Source of the DNA: Lamellibrachia columna
Lineage: Eukaryota; Annelida; Polychaeta; Sabellida; Siboglinidae
DNA length: 64,000 nucleotides
Direction: 5' to 3'
Assembly (NCBI GenBank): GCA_963662155.1
Contig: OY759274.1
Coordinates: 45,803,565 to 45,867,564 of the forward strand
In this document: positions 22,949 to 33,580 of the stretch, piece after piece
How the letters are laid out: every line of letters begins with the position of its first letter
How positions within the stretch are numbered: the stretch's first letter is position 1
The notes under the pieces: model-generated
What the model was told of the DNA's origin: nothing
What the model saw: the letters and a program-made list of their open reading frames with translations, nothing else
The model's database searches: none
Made by a program: the position numbers and the translations under genes

Positions 22949-23976
22949 TTTAGGTTTAGTTTCTAAAACGGATCCAGGGGAGTTCCGCCTCATTCACGAC
23001 CTAAGCTACACCAAGAATAATTCTGTCAATTCGCTCATTGCTCCAGAATTTTCACCTGTTTCCTGTGAAATGCTTGACGATTGCATTCGCATTATGTTGT
23101 AACTAGGACAAGGGTGCTTAGTGGCGAAAGCGTACTTCCAAGATAAAATCGGGATCATTCCAATTTCCCATGTGGATTAGCGCCTGCTTGGTTTCAAGTT
23201 CAAAGGCCAATTCTATCTTGATATGTCCATGCCGATTGGGTCCAGCTCGTCTTATCGAACTGATGAGTCATTGTCACGAGCAGTTCAATGGATATGTGTT
23301 CATAAGACAAACATTACGCATATTAGTCACATACTGGACGATTGTATCTTTTTGCTAAGACCGCGTCCCAGTGCTAATTCAATTTGGACAGATTTCTCTA
23401 AAGTTGCCATATGATTAACCTGCCCATTAAAGACTCTAAGAATGTGCAACCGACTTTCAAAGTGGTGCTTTATGGGATCGAAGTCGATTCAGTGGCACAT
23501 ACATTACATATTCCCCCGGACAAAGTCTCGGCTCTTCGAGCCAAACTCATTGAAATGTCTAAGCGGAAAAATGCTTCTCTTCACGATGTTCAATCTCTTG
23601 TAGCATCCCTAGAGTTCGCTGTAGTGTGATCGCCCCTGGGACGACTTTCTTGTGTCGTCTCATCAATCTTACTATCGGCAAGTCCCATCCAAACCACTGG
23701 ATTCTACTTAACCGCGAAGCCCGGAGAGATATCGGTACATGGTTGGAATTCCTGGAACCCTTTAATGGTAACATGTCGTTCTTGCTAGTTGACTGAATTT
23801 CATCGGATGTCCTCCATCTCACAAAAGATGCAATTGGCTTTGCTTTTTGGGCAGTTTTCGTCGATAAATGGTTACAAGATTGTTTCCCAACATATTAGTT
23901 GACAGTTTATATATCAGTGAAAGATCTGCTACCCATCCACCTTTGTGGTCCACGTTTGTCAACCGCCGTATCCTTT

Positions 23977-24238
<262 letters not shown>

Positions 24239-24320
24239 TTTTTTATATATCCAAACTCCCGCCTCCTCTTCCTCGATAAAAGACTACTTTGAACTAACTT
24301 TGAACTAACTTTGAACTAAC

Positions 24321-24776
24321 GTGTCGTTTCGTGTAAACCCAGCTTAACAGTCTGCCGGATAATGAAGAAAGTAACAAGAATGCTAAGGTTTCATCAAAAC
24401 TTGTCAAGCTAACATAATTTTGACTAGTGGGGTATTTGGGGGGCATTGGGCAATGTCCAACTTTGGCTTTATTATTTCCGTAAGTAACCTGTTGCGCCGA
24501 TAAATGGTAATATGGTAAAGTAATGGGTTACTAACCTTCCCCCGACTTCCCCTTTGCGAGATCCCAGATAAGCCACTGTTTGTGACCAATAATGACTGAA
24601 AGATAATTGATTAAACTTACTGCTCATTTTCATTAATTTTATTTAGTAAAACTCACACATACATGCATGCATGCTGACACTGCACAATGTATGTACACTT
24701 CAAAAGCCCAACTAACTACATTACACATACAGTGGTTTGGAGAGTAATGAAGTGTGTAATATAAAAATGTTCTTAC
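24321..24776. other. Unassigned spacer
   Basis: No recognisable gene or repeat family; short frames only. Confidence 0.5.
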
Positions 24777-24871
24777 TTCACCATTGGAGGTTGGCCACTG
24801 TCACGTTCACGTTCAGTCATTGGATTGCCATTTTTGTCGCGGTAGAAACCATACAGTACACTTGCAAAACC
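24777..24871 (-). CDS. Orphan exon of a leishmanolysin-like (M8) peptidase
   Basis: On the minus strand an acceptor (TATATATGTTGGCAG) precedes 95 nt encoding GFASVLYGFYRDKNGNP followed by MTERERDSGQPPMV, and then AA with a consensus donor GTAAGA. GF-x2-x-L-(Y/F)-(G/A)-F-Y-x-D-K-(N/D)-G-N-P-(M/L)-T-x-R...G-x-P-P is the segment right after the HExxHxxGF zinc motif in M8 peptidases. The upstream exon ending in HExxHxL, and any downstream exon, were not found nearby. The exon lies far 3' of the M8 gene at 51.9-63.5 kb on the same strand, so it is a second (tandem) gene fragment, or an exon of a gene whose other parts lie in unrecognised sequence. Frame and splice sites are intact. Confidence 0.7.
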
Positions 24872-25318
24872 CTGCCAACATATATAATTCATTCGTCCTC
24901 TAAATAAATCAACGTACGAATATTTCAATACAAACATTACGCTCCATCCATATAAGAACAAAGTTATTTTATGTGCGGAAGGTGAAACATTTGCCCAAAT
25001 AGCTGTTGTTGATAAATTCCAATTACTTATCCACACGACAGAAGGGAGTCAAATCGGGAAAGTAGAGGACTCACAGTTAAAGATGTATCAGTCTGTCTTT
25101 ATATGTCGCATAGTAGTAACTAGCATATTTTAATATATCGCCAAATCGTGTATTTCTGAAAATATGAAGAGATGAAGGATCACGATAGTAACACTAGATA
25201 TTATTTTTAACCAACCGATATGTTATAAATACTAATAAATCCAGTATTGCAATGTCCCGTAAAACAGTCGTTTGGTTAGCCAATGAAAAATCGCAGTACA
25301 GTCAGTTTAAATTCATTC
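24872..25318. other. Sequence between orphan M8 exon and 75-bp array
   Basis: Probably the intron 5' of the orphan exon. No HExxH-encoding exon was found here. Confidence 0.4.
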
Positions 25319-25919
25319 ATATACTGCTGTAGAACTGTGTAGGGAGTCAGCTGCGGCATCACTGCCGTCCACACTGCCTGCTCGGTGTCTCTCATATACT
25401 GCTGTAGAACTGTGTAGGGAGTCAGCTGCGGCATCACTGCCGTCCACACTGCCTGCTCGGTGTCTCTCATATACTGCTGTAGAACTGTGTAGGGAGTCAG
25501 CTGCGGCATCACTGCCGTCCACACTGCCTGCTCGGTGTCTCTCATATACTGCTGTAGAACTGTGTAGGGAGTCAGCTGCGGCATCACTGCCGTCCACACT
25601 GCCTGCTCGGTGTCTCTCATATACTGCTGTAGAACTGTGTAGGGAGTCAGCTGCGGCATCACTGCCGTCCACACTGCCTGCTCGGTGTCTCTCATATACT
25701 GCTGTAGAACTGTGTAGGGAGTCAGCTGCGGCATCACTGCCGTCCACACTGCCTGCTCGGTGTCTCTCATATACTGCTGTAGAACTGTGTAGGGAGTCAG
25801 CTGCGGCATCACTGCCGTCCACACTGCCTGCTCGGTGTCTCTCATATACTGCTGTAGAACTGTGTAGGGAGTCAGCTGCGGCATCACTGCCGTCCACACT
25901 GCCTGCTCGGCGCCTCTCA
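25319..25919 (-). repeat. 75-bp minisatellite, exactly 8 copies, open in two frames
   Basis: Unit ATACTGCTGTAGAACTGTGT.., period 75, eight near-identical copies; only the last differs (GGCGCCTCTCACG instead of GGTGTCTCTCATA). As 75 is 25 codons and the unit lacks stops in two minus frames, frames of 217 and 194 codons are open. One reads as eight repeats of AVWTAVMPQLTPYTVLQQYM plus RDTEQ. There is no start context, no known domain and no codon-position bias in the few differences, so coding is unproven. Confidence 0.9.
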
Positions 25920-25984
25920 CGCGCCCCACCGGGAACCAGGTCTGGCTGCGGGAGCTAGAATCAGTGGGTTAGAGATATATTCTG

Positions 25985-26200
25985 ACCACGACATGTTACA
26001 CATTTACACCCTGTGTGGGATATTTTACTTCACCTGGCACAGACACCAGGTAGAAGGGTGCAGCGGTTTTTACTGTATCTTCCAAAAGACATGGGCAAGG
26101 TGAAGTGAAGGAAATTGCCTAAGCTTCGAAACAGAGGCCAGTGGAATCGAACCACCGTCATCTCGATTGACTGTGCTTTAACCCATAAGCCACCGTTCCT
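25985..26200 (-). mobile_element. tRNA-derived SINE, minus strand
   Basis: The minus strand reads GGTGGCTTATGGGTTAAAGC (degraded A box), GGTTCGATTCC (perfect B box, about 26145), and then the same body start as the 22.7-kb SINE (TTCGAAGCTTAGGCAATTTC, TGTCTTTTGGAAGATAC). The 3' part differs (CCAGGTGAAGTAAAATATCC, CACACAGGGTGTAAATGTG), so it is a related subfamily with another tail. Confidence 0.75.
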
Positions 26201-27610
26201 TTTAAATTATGACATAAGTAATAAGTAAGCAATAAATTAAATAAATTAACCATCTAGAGAAAGTCATTAGTATTGTCAGATACGGTATAGCTACGACAAG
26301 GGAAATTAAATCAGTTTTTTTCGCAATACGAGGATCACTAAAATCATTTAATAGTGTGGGTTAAACCTGTTAGCAATAACCACGTTTGCTACTGTTAATT
26401 GAAGTGTAAAAGCTACATGGCGACATCAAGCTGTTATTTTTGTTAAACAAATATATATCAAACACTAAAATATATATGAAACACTGTGAGTTTTGTTAAA
26501 CAAATATATATCAAACGCAGGATTAAACAAACAGACAGAAGTAGAAGTTAGGTGAGGATATGACTACCCACAAAGATATGGTAGAATTGTAGCATTTCTG
26601 TTTTTATCAGAATACTATTTCCTGTTTCTTTATTTATTAGTTAAACCTTTCAATAATAAATGAATACATCGGCCTTTGTTAGAGCCGACCAGTATTACAT
26701 AATTTGTGTGCTCAAGCATGCGAGTGTCCGTATCTACGGCGTGGGTTTTTCTGTCTAAGAGAATGATGCATATAACGTAGGCAAGGTCCGATTTAGGCGG
26801 TGTTTTAGGTTATTTACACTCAATATTTAAAGAGTGGTTTCTGAGTGGACTACACCAGGAGGTGGTGATTTGTGAATTAGTGTCATGCATTATCTCAGAA
26901 ACAAACAGTATAAAAAGATACTGGACACACATGTGAGGCATCTCGGCGAGCAGATCGGGGTGAAAGTAAAGTGGATACAGAAGGGTCGTACATCCAGCGT
27001 TGGCGCCCGTATGTCAGACAAAGGACACGTGTGAGTTAATGACGTGTAAGGTATAACTTTGAGCGACGAGGTAGAAATGTCTACGCTCCCCTAACGTTAA
27101 GAAGTACAGTCTGAAAGTACAGTCTGAAACGTAAGAAATTGACTGAAAACATAATCTAGATGCGCATCCAATATCGAAGTAGCGAGGCGATGCCAAAAGG
27201 CCACCAGCGAGACGACAGCCCTGTTGCGAAGAAAGACGGTCCTGACAACAGTAGCGGTACCCCTGAACAATAGCACAGCGCAGAATCGTCTCTACGCTAC
27301 GTGCGCGGCACTACGGCCGGAGCAGTACGCCAGAACGAGAGAGAGAGTGTGTGTGGACAAAACCCAACTACTATGTAGGTTGAATATGGGCAATTCGTCC
27401 AATTTATTTTGGAGGGTGAATTTCGACGTAATTGCCACTGTGCATACCGCATTAAATGTAAGATGCCTGCAGCATAGGGTGCACAGTCAGAATAAATATT
27501 CGGTCTGGATAATTACATCAGTGTATAAGACAAACAGGTATATGTTAGCAATAAAAGTGTGCTTGTCGCTGTTATATAATGTTCCAGCATAACAATTTAC
27601 AAGGGAAAAC
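26201..27610. other. Unassigned DNA, possibly 5' part of the next LINE
   Basis: GTTAAACAAATATATATCAAAC occurs twice (26442 and 26496). The part from about 26930 is more GC-rich and may be 5' UTR of the LINE at 27.6 kb, but no reading frame there is convincing. Confidence 0.4.
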
Positions 27611-27908
27611 GATACTTAATTAAGATTGCACAAGTACAGTACCAGCTAGACTATTTAAACATTCACTACTCGCCAAGTACAATATAGACATTGCCGCCCT
27701 GTGCGAAACAAGGTTCTCAGGGTCTGGTAGTCTTAATGACTTGGAATACTCTTTCTTCTGGAGTGGCAGACCCAAAGGAGAGAGAAGGGAGGCTGGAGTG
27801 AGCTTTGCTATCAAGAAGGACATCGTGACAAAGCTGACAGAAATGTCACGGCCAGTAAGTGACAGAATCATGATGATATGATGAGACTACCTCTGAGCAA
27901 GGACAACT

Positions 27909-28754
27909 ATGCTACAATTATCAGTTTACGCTCCAACAATGACAAACCCGGACGATAACAAGGAGGCTTTCTACAACCAGCTATCAATTACGCTCAGAGA
28001 CATCCCTCGTACCGATAAGCTACTGCTGATAGGAGACTTCAATGCAAGGATAGGAAGAGACAATGACAAATGGACCATGATTATGGGCAAATATGGGATC
28101 GGGAAACGCAACTCCAATGGCGAGCTTCTACTGGCTTTGTGCTCTGAGTTCGAACTGATAGTGACGAACACCATGTTCAAGCAGAAGGATGAACGCAAGA
28201 CCACCTGGAGGCATCCTCGTTCCGGACACTGGCACATGATCGACTTCATCATCACGAGGTGTCGGGATAAGATGGACATCCACAGTACTCGAGCCATGCG
28301 TGGAGCTAACTGCTGGACCGATCACCATATGCTGAGGTCAAAAGTGGCATTTAGAGTACGACAAAAGCATAACAGGCAAGGGGTAAGAAAACCGACCAAG
28401 CTAAACACAGCAAAACTACGTACCATCAGTCATAGGGAGAGCTTCGAGCAGGAGATGGACAGTGCTCTCGCCCAATGGGAGGAGAAGGAAAGCTCAACAC
28501 CAGATGAGGAATGGGCAGCTCTGCAACAGGTAGTATACAACACAGCTAAAACATTTCTCGGCAAGCCAGACAGAAAACACCAGGACTGGTTCGACCCCAA
28601 CGACCAGGAGCTACAAAATCTTATGAGCAGAAGAGACCAATCCCACCAGAGAGTGTTGCAGACCAGGAGTACTAGATCCACTCCGACAGCAAGAGAGTTG
28701 TGGCAAGATGGAGTGAACACTTCCAAAAACTACTCAACGTCCCTGGCGACATAG
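27909..28754 (+). pseudogene. LINE endonuclease domain (C-terminal two thirds)
   Basis: 281 codons open: LSVYAPTMTNPDDNKEAFYNQL, LLIGDFNARIGRD (catalytic Asp/Asn), NSNGELLLALCSEFELIVTN, KTTWRHPRSGHWHMIDFII and WTDHHMLRSKVAFRV (catalytic His). This is the family often annotated in animals as craniofacial-development-protein-2-like, which is a LINE endonuclease. The first third is shifted by frame changes at about 27870-27905, and the 3' end runs out of frame at the linker deletion (about 28685). Confidence 0.8.
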
Positions 28755-30379
28755 AACATGAAGCTCTTGTCAACATCCAGCAGCGCATTACCAACACATG
28801 CCTTGATGAGATTCCAAACATGGATGAGATGGCTAGAGCAATCGCCGGCCTGAAAGATGGCAAAGCACCTGGGGGTGATGGAATTCCTGCTGAAGTATGG
28901 AAGCACGGAGGAGACAATCTGTCCAACAGACTGCACCAATTAATCACCAAAGCCTGGGAAGAGGGTTCTGTACCACAAGCGTGGAAGGATGCCAGCATTG
29001 TAACCATCTACAAGAAACGAGATCGAACAGACTGTGGGAACTACAGAGGAATCTCTCTTCTTTCCATAGCAGGCAAGATCTTCGCCAGGATCCTGCTCAA
29101 CAGACTATCTATTCACATAACACCAGAAGTAGTTCCGGAGACACAGTGTGGCTTCAGATCCAACCGGAGCAAAGTGGATATGATATTTTGTCTCCGACAA
29201 CTACAAAAAAAGTGCATTGAGCAGGACCGACCACTATACATGGTATTTGTCGATTTCACGAAGGCGTTTGATACAGTCGGAAGGACCGGGCTATGACAGC
29301 TACTGAGGAAATATGGATGCCCAGAGAAATTCACAACCATGATCGAGGCTCTACATACGGGAATGATGGCGAATGTGAGTGTTGGAGGGGAAGTCTCGGA
29401 AACGTTCGGTGTTACCAATGGTGTCAAGCAAGGCTGTGTACTGGCCCCCACGCTCTTCTCCATCTTCCTATCAGCAATGCTCGTCGAGGCTTTCCGAGGC
29501 ATGGGAGAAGGCGTCTGTATACAGTCTAGACAGAGCGCTGACCTATTCAACGTCGCACACTTCAGAGCGAAGACCAAGACTACCCAGATACTTGCGAGAG
29601 AGCTGCTATACGCAGATGACAGTGCACTGGTTGCCCACTCTGCTGAAGAGATCCAGAGAATAGTGGATGCTTTCTCCGATGCATCAAAGAAGTTCGGCCT
29701 GAAGATTAACATCAAGAAGACGGAAGTGCTGTACCAACCCAACTCTACAAGAACCCGAGAGGAGGATATCATGGTTGATGGAAACAAGCTGAACTCTGTT
29801 CCGGAATTCACCTACCTCGGAAGCACTATATCAAGTGATGGACGCATTGATGCTGAAATACAGAGGAGGATGGCCAAGGCTAGCGCATCTTTCGGCCGAT
29901 TACGCCAGAGACTCTGGAACAACCACCATGTGTCCACGCGGGTCAAAGGCAAGATCTACCGCGCAATTGTGCTATCCACCTTACTATACGGAGCCGAGGC
30001 CTGGACAGTGTACAGACGACAGGTGAAAAAGCTGCATGCCTTCATGATGCGACATCTGCGTTCGATCATGAGGCTAACCTGGAAGGACAAAGTGACAAAC
30101 AAGGAAATACTCAGTCGGATAGGGCTGCCCTCTATGGAAGATCTTCTGATCAAAAAGAATCTCCTGTGGACTGGACACCTTATGAGGATGTCATCAGACA
30201 GACTACCAAAGCAGATCCTCTACTCTCAATTGCCTTCTGGTCACAGACAGAGAGGACGCCCTCGTCTCCGGTTCAAGGATACCATCAAGAGAAACCTCAA
30301 GCTGAGAGACATAAAGACCGACTCATGGACATCACTCTCACAGCAGAGAACTAAATGGAGTGCGGCGGTCAAGAAATGA
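28700..30379 (+). pseudogene. LINE reverse transcriptase with a single in-frame TGA
   Basis: One frame from 28700 to 30379 is broken only by TGA at 29294-29296, where the family has Trp (GL-stop-QLLRKYG). Motifs: LKDGKAPGGDGIPAEVWKHG, IVTIYKKRDRTDCGNYRGIS, CGFRSNRSKVDMIFCLRQLQ, FVDFTKAFDTV, GVKQGCVLAPTLFSIFLSAM, LLYADDSALVAHS (catalytic YADD intact), FTYLGSTISSDGRIDAEIQR, LLYGAEAWT and GRPRLRFKDTIKRNL. A TGG-to-TGA change explains the stop. Recently active by appearance, although the element is internally deleted. Confidence 0.85.
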
Positions 30380-30432
30380 AAGCAGTCTTTGTCGCATAGC
30401 GACTGACAACATGATGATGATGATGACACACA

Positions 30433-30935
30433 AAGGCGCGGTGTAAGTAATCCCCCAGGCCCTATCTGCTTGCTGATTGGGACCCCACTATAGAACCAGA
30501 GTTGTGTGGTAGTAAGACCTGTCGAGGTCCGTAAGCAAACACAGCTTTGTTTTATTTTTAGTATTGAGGAGTATAACGATATAGTTTACTTTGAGTTGAT
30601 GTTTGGATAGCGATGGGTCATGTTAGACGCCATTAGTGATTATTTATCAGGGTGAACAATTCCCTGGCCGATTACATCTACATTTGCATCATTAACGGGA
30701 AGAACCATTCGGTGTATAATCCCGTGGTCACCCCATGGACAGCATCAGACGATTTAAAATCAAGATAAAAAGAACCCATGTTATTATCAATTGTTAAAAT
30801 TACGTATATCTGTTTGGATGTTGACCACAGGGTTTCCAGTACCTACACTAATCTAAAAAGTTATTTTCTATTCTGCATTTAAAAGTTATAATTTTATCAC
30901 AGTTTGATATTTCTTGGTAAGAGAGTTTCAGTTAT
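30433..30935. other. Probable 3' UTR of a minus-strand LINE, otherwise unassigned
   Basis: Lies 3' of the minus-strand LINE C-terminus at 30940-31225. No gene is visible. Confidence 0.35.
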
Positions 30936-30939
30936 TAAA

Positions 30940-31225
30940 TGTGCGTGGAAAGAAATTATATTTGAATACTTATGTTTTTACTGATAGGGGAATTAAGTGA
31001 TGGCGACCATTTGATCTGGTGTGACGAGTAGACGTGTTGAGATAGTTTGACAAACTGACGGCGATTTTGTGGTGTAGTGCTTTGTGGAAGACCGAGATTC
31101 TTGCGACTTTCCTTCTGCTCTGGAGGGTTGGCCAGTTTAGTATGATTTACATCATAGTGACACTGGATTCTGTTGAATAACCGTGTAATACAAAGCGGGC
31201 AACTCTGCGTTGGATTTTTCCTAAT
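30940..31225 (-). pseudogene. LINE RT C-terminal fragment, minus strand
   Basis: The minus strand reads QLGKIQRRVARFVLHGYSTE then SSVTMM-stop, LNWPTLQSRRKVARISVFHK, ALHHKIAVSLSNYLNTSTRH. The pattern IQRRAARFV..Y....SVT.ML..L.W..L..RR is the conserved C-terminal region of CR1/Jockey-type elements. A stop and likely indels show decay. It is truncated on the 5' side close to the presumed Gypsy LTR. Confidence 0.7.
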
Positions 31226-31473
31226 TGGTTTATTTGGCATTACTACAGCATCGGAGTTATTTGCTAATAATAATTACATAGACCCAGGAGTCTACTTGTT
31301 TTCTTGTAAATTACTGAGTAACTATCGTATATTAACTGTATATTTTTTTTTTCACTTGTCTTTGTTGTCTGTGTGCAACCGCCATTCACGAGCGTTGAAT
31401 TGTAGAAATGGGGCATTCCAACTAGACCCGAGCCAATCTAGTGAGCGGAAACCCCGCAAACCCGTGGCATAAC

Positions 31474-31491
31474 TGGGGGCTCGTCCGGGAT
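31474..31491 (+). promoter_or_regulatory. Primer-binding site for tRNA-Pro of a Gypsy element
   Basis: TGGGGGCTCGTCCGGGAT is the exact 18-nt complement of the usual animal tRNA-Pro 3' end, as used by many LTR elements. It lies 4 nt after a putative LTR end ..CCCGTGGCA (31469). This marks the 5' LTR boundary of the element whose gag starts at 32089. Confidence 0.85.
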
Positions 31492-32088
31492 AATCTCTCC
31501 ATCGGGGGAACATAATAGAACCTTTTTGCTCAACGCTGTGAATGGCACGTGGCGCCAGTGACATGAAAGGACTGCCTTTGAAATTGCTGTGGCTAGAGAC
31601 GCAAAGTGCATCTATTCCATAAGGCTGTAGGGTAAATTAATTTACATGCCCCTTGTCTTTTCTGCCCAGATGTTGTTTTGGCCTTCATTTTCTCTCTCGC
31701 TCTCTCTAAATTGGATTGTGTATTTTCACACGCTAAAGTCGGTAGACTTGTTTCTTTCAGCAGTAAAAGACTATCAATAAATCGCTTAAATTGAGATCAG
31801 TGGATGCTGTATTACATGGAAGGTTAGGTTGTCATGATGCATGGCATGGTTTATCTTGTTGGATTTGCCAGTTAGGCGTTGGGTGTATAGAAGTCCCATG
31901 TGATTACCGTGTGTTGTTCTTTACTACGGCGACTCAGAAATCTTAGAGAGATTGTCTTATTTAATCTTGTAAAAAAATAAGAGGAGAGCTGGAGCGTAGC
32001 TCGCACCTATTTGTTGGTAAAGATGCATTTTACTTTTATCTATTACCCGTTTGGTAATTATTTCATGTTTAGTAATTATTTGTAAACA

Positions 32089-32325
32089 TGGATTTGGCCC
32101 AACTAGTCGAGTTAGGCGGGAAGTTGGATCTCGCTGATCCTGAACTTCAGGCACTTGTTCGGGAAGAACAGGAGGCAGCCCGGGCTGCTCGTGCAAAAGA
32201 GAAGGAAGTAGCAGCCAAACCGCTGAACTTCAGGCTGCTCGTGAGAAGGCTGCCCTGATGAGATTGGATGGCAAGCCACAGGCGAAGGAGGAATATGTGA
32301 AGATGGAACTCCGGATCGAAATCAA

Positions 32326-32366
<41 letters not shown>

Positions 32367-32991
32367 GGGGGGAGAGACAGAGAGAGAGATGGCGAGGCAG
32401 GCTGATATTCGCCAGCAAGAAGCTGAGATTCGCCAGCGAGAACGTGAGGTGGAGGTGGCTCACGAGGAGGAAATGGCGATGATCCATAAGGAAGCTGCAG
32501 CAGTAGGCCACAAGGGGTCGATAAGTGAGGGCGATGGAATCCCCAAGGTGGTCCGCAGCCCTCCACTGCTTTGCTTTAATGAACACACTGATTCCACTTA
32601 TTTGTATCTTCAGCGTTTTGAACGCTATACCGAGAATCGGGGCTGGGAAGAAGATAATTATGCAGTTTTCCTAAGCGCTTTGTTAAAGGGGCATGCTTTA
32701 GAAGTGTATTCCCGTTCTCCATTCTCCGAACGATTATACCCAGTTGAAGCAAGCCATGTTAGACTGGTACCGTTTACGTTAGGCGATTTTCGTAAGACGT
32801 TTTATGCGTGCACGATATATTCTAACGTAACCATGTCGCAATTCTTTGCCCGTAAAGACCATTCTCTAATCCAGTGTATCAAACTATCAAATATTGATGA
32901 CACTTTTGAGGGGTTGAAAGAACTTGTGATGGAAGAACAAATCTTGTTTATGTGTCCCCGAGAGTTATCTCCTGAGGGAACAAAAACCTGA
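32089..32991 (+). pseudogene. Gypsy gag
   Basis: Begins MDLAQLVELGGKLDLADPEL. A coiled-coil region (REEQEAARAARAKEKEVA) shifts frame near 32218 and an (AG)n run (32329-32363) has expanded inside it. From 32389 an open frame gives RQQEAEIRQREREVEVAHEE followed by the capsid-like domain: STYLYLQRFERYTENRGWEE, LSALLKGHALEVYSRSP, FRKTFYACTIYSNVTMSQFF, FEGLKELVMEEQILFMCPRE. The family's structural Gag assembles cytoplasmic particles. Frameshifts make it non-functional. Confidence 0.75.
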
Positions 32992-33214
32992 AGGAAAGGG
33001 GGATTGTTAAAGTTGGTAAAAACCTTTACTGTGCCCGTTCCTCTTTTGGAAAGAGAGAGATTCCTAGAGATCGAATTCGATCTAACCCCGTTCCGGCACC
33101 ATGCCCCGCTTGTAAGTTTGAGAAACGGAAGTATCCAACTCCCAACTTTTCTCCTCGCCCATTTTTACCTACCTGTTTCCTTTGTAACCAGCGCGGACTT
33201 GTGCGATAGGCCTA

Positions 33215-33580
33215 GTGAGTAGAAATTCGCCGCCTCTCGAAAGTAAGGCCCGTAGTGGGAATTTGTGTGGTTGTCCTTGGAAAAAAATATTCCTTAGCCA
33301 CCCGTGCTCAGTGATAAAAGGTGAAGTTATGTTACATTATGGGTGTAAGATCCCTAGTGCTTGCTTACGTCACGATGAAAACTGTAACTTACCAGTGATG
33401 GATGGATATGTGGGAGAATTCCCTATTAAAGTGTTACGAGATGGATGTAATGAGGTGGCAGTTAGGCGCAGCCTAGTCATCGAGAGTCAGTTAACCAGGC
33501 CTTTGATGTTGATGGATGAATCCCTCACTGAAGTCCCAACTGCCCGTTGTTTTGTAAAAAATATTATACTGGGGAAATAG
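33215..33580 (+). pseudogene. Gypsy aspartic protease lacking Thr of the DTG triad
   Basis: The frame contains CNLPVMDGYVGEFPIKVLRD followed by GCNEVAVRRSLV. Where retropepsins of this group have Asp-Thr-Gly-Cys, this copy has Asp-Gly-Cys (GAT GGA TGT at 33440-33448): one codon is missing. VYDVVIGNI follows in another frame near 33605. This would abolish polyprotein processing. Confidence 0.7.

Larger units (their letters stand above)
21546..23960 (+). mobile_element. Decayed DIRS/Ngaro-like (tyrosine-recombinase) retrotransposon
   Basis: In order: gag-like ORF (21581-22060) whose reading continues out of frame to DIDEWLDLFMVYTAVRARKFPLEG (22125-22195); a cysteine cluster CSRPDCRYSNTCSGCKRPG (about 22320-22378); then an RT of the DIRS type. 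The RT shows SPLGLVSKTDPGEFRLIHDL, NSVNSLIAPEFSPVSCEMLDD, LVAKAYFQD, HILDDCIF and VVLYGIEVDSVAHTL, followed by the characteristic connection DVQSLVASLEFAVV..IAPG.TFLCRLINLTIGKSHP and an RNase H start (RDIGTWLEFLEPFNG, SSDVLHLT.DAIGFAFWA). Stops and frameshifts are frequent. Neither the recombinase nor a methyltransferase is present before the (CA)n at 23979, so the 3' half is missing. Confidence 0.72.
27611..30432 (+). mobile_element. APE-type LINE (RTE-like), internally deleted
   Basis: Endonuclease followed by RT and a C-terminal domain, ending 3' in (GATGAT)n (30411-30425), a tail typical of this LINE group. The endonuclease N-terminus (27640-27870: NIDIAALCETRFSGSG, GRPKGERREAGVSFAIKK) is out of frame with the rest. 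A deletion near 28685 joins QRVLQTRSTRS directly to SDSKRVVARWSEHFQKLLN, removing the usual linker. This family differs from the CR1 copies: no ORF1, YADD instead of FADD, and a different C-terminus. Confidence 0.85.

Noticed and set aside
27224..27592. 122-codon plus-strand frame upstream of the LINE
   Set aside because: No domain, no support from codon pattern; may be LINE 5' UTR.
31352..31564. Minus-strand 70-codon frame (GLRGFRSLDWLGSSWNAPFL)
   Set aside because: Antisense shadow of the Gypsy LTR end and primer-binding site.
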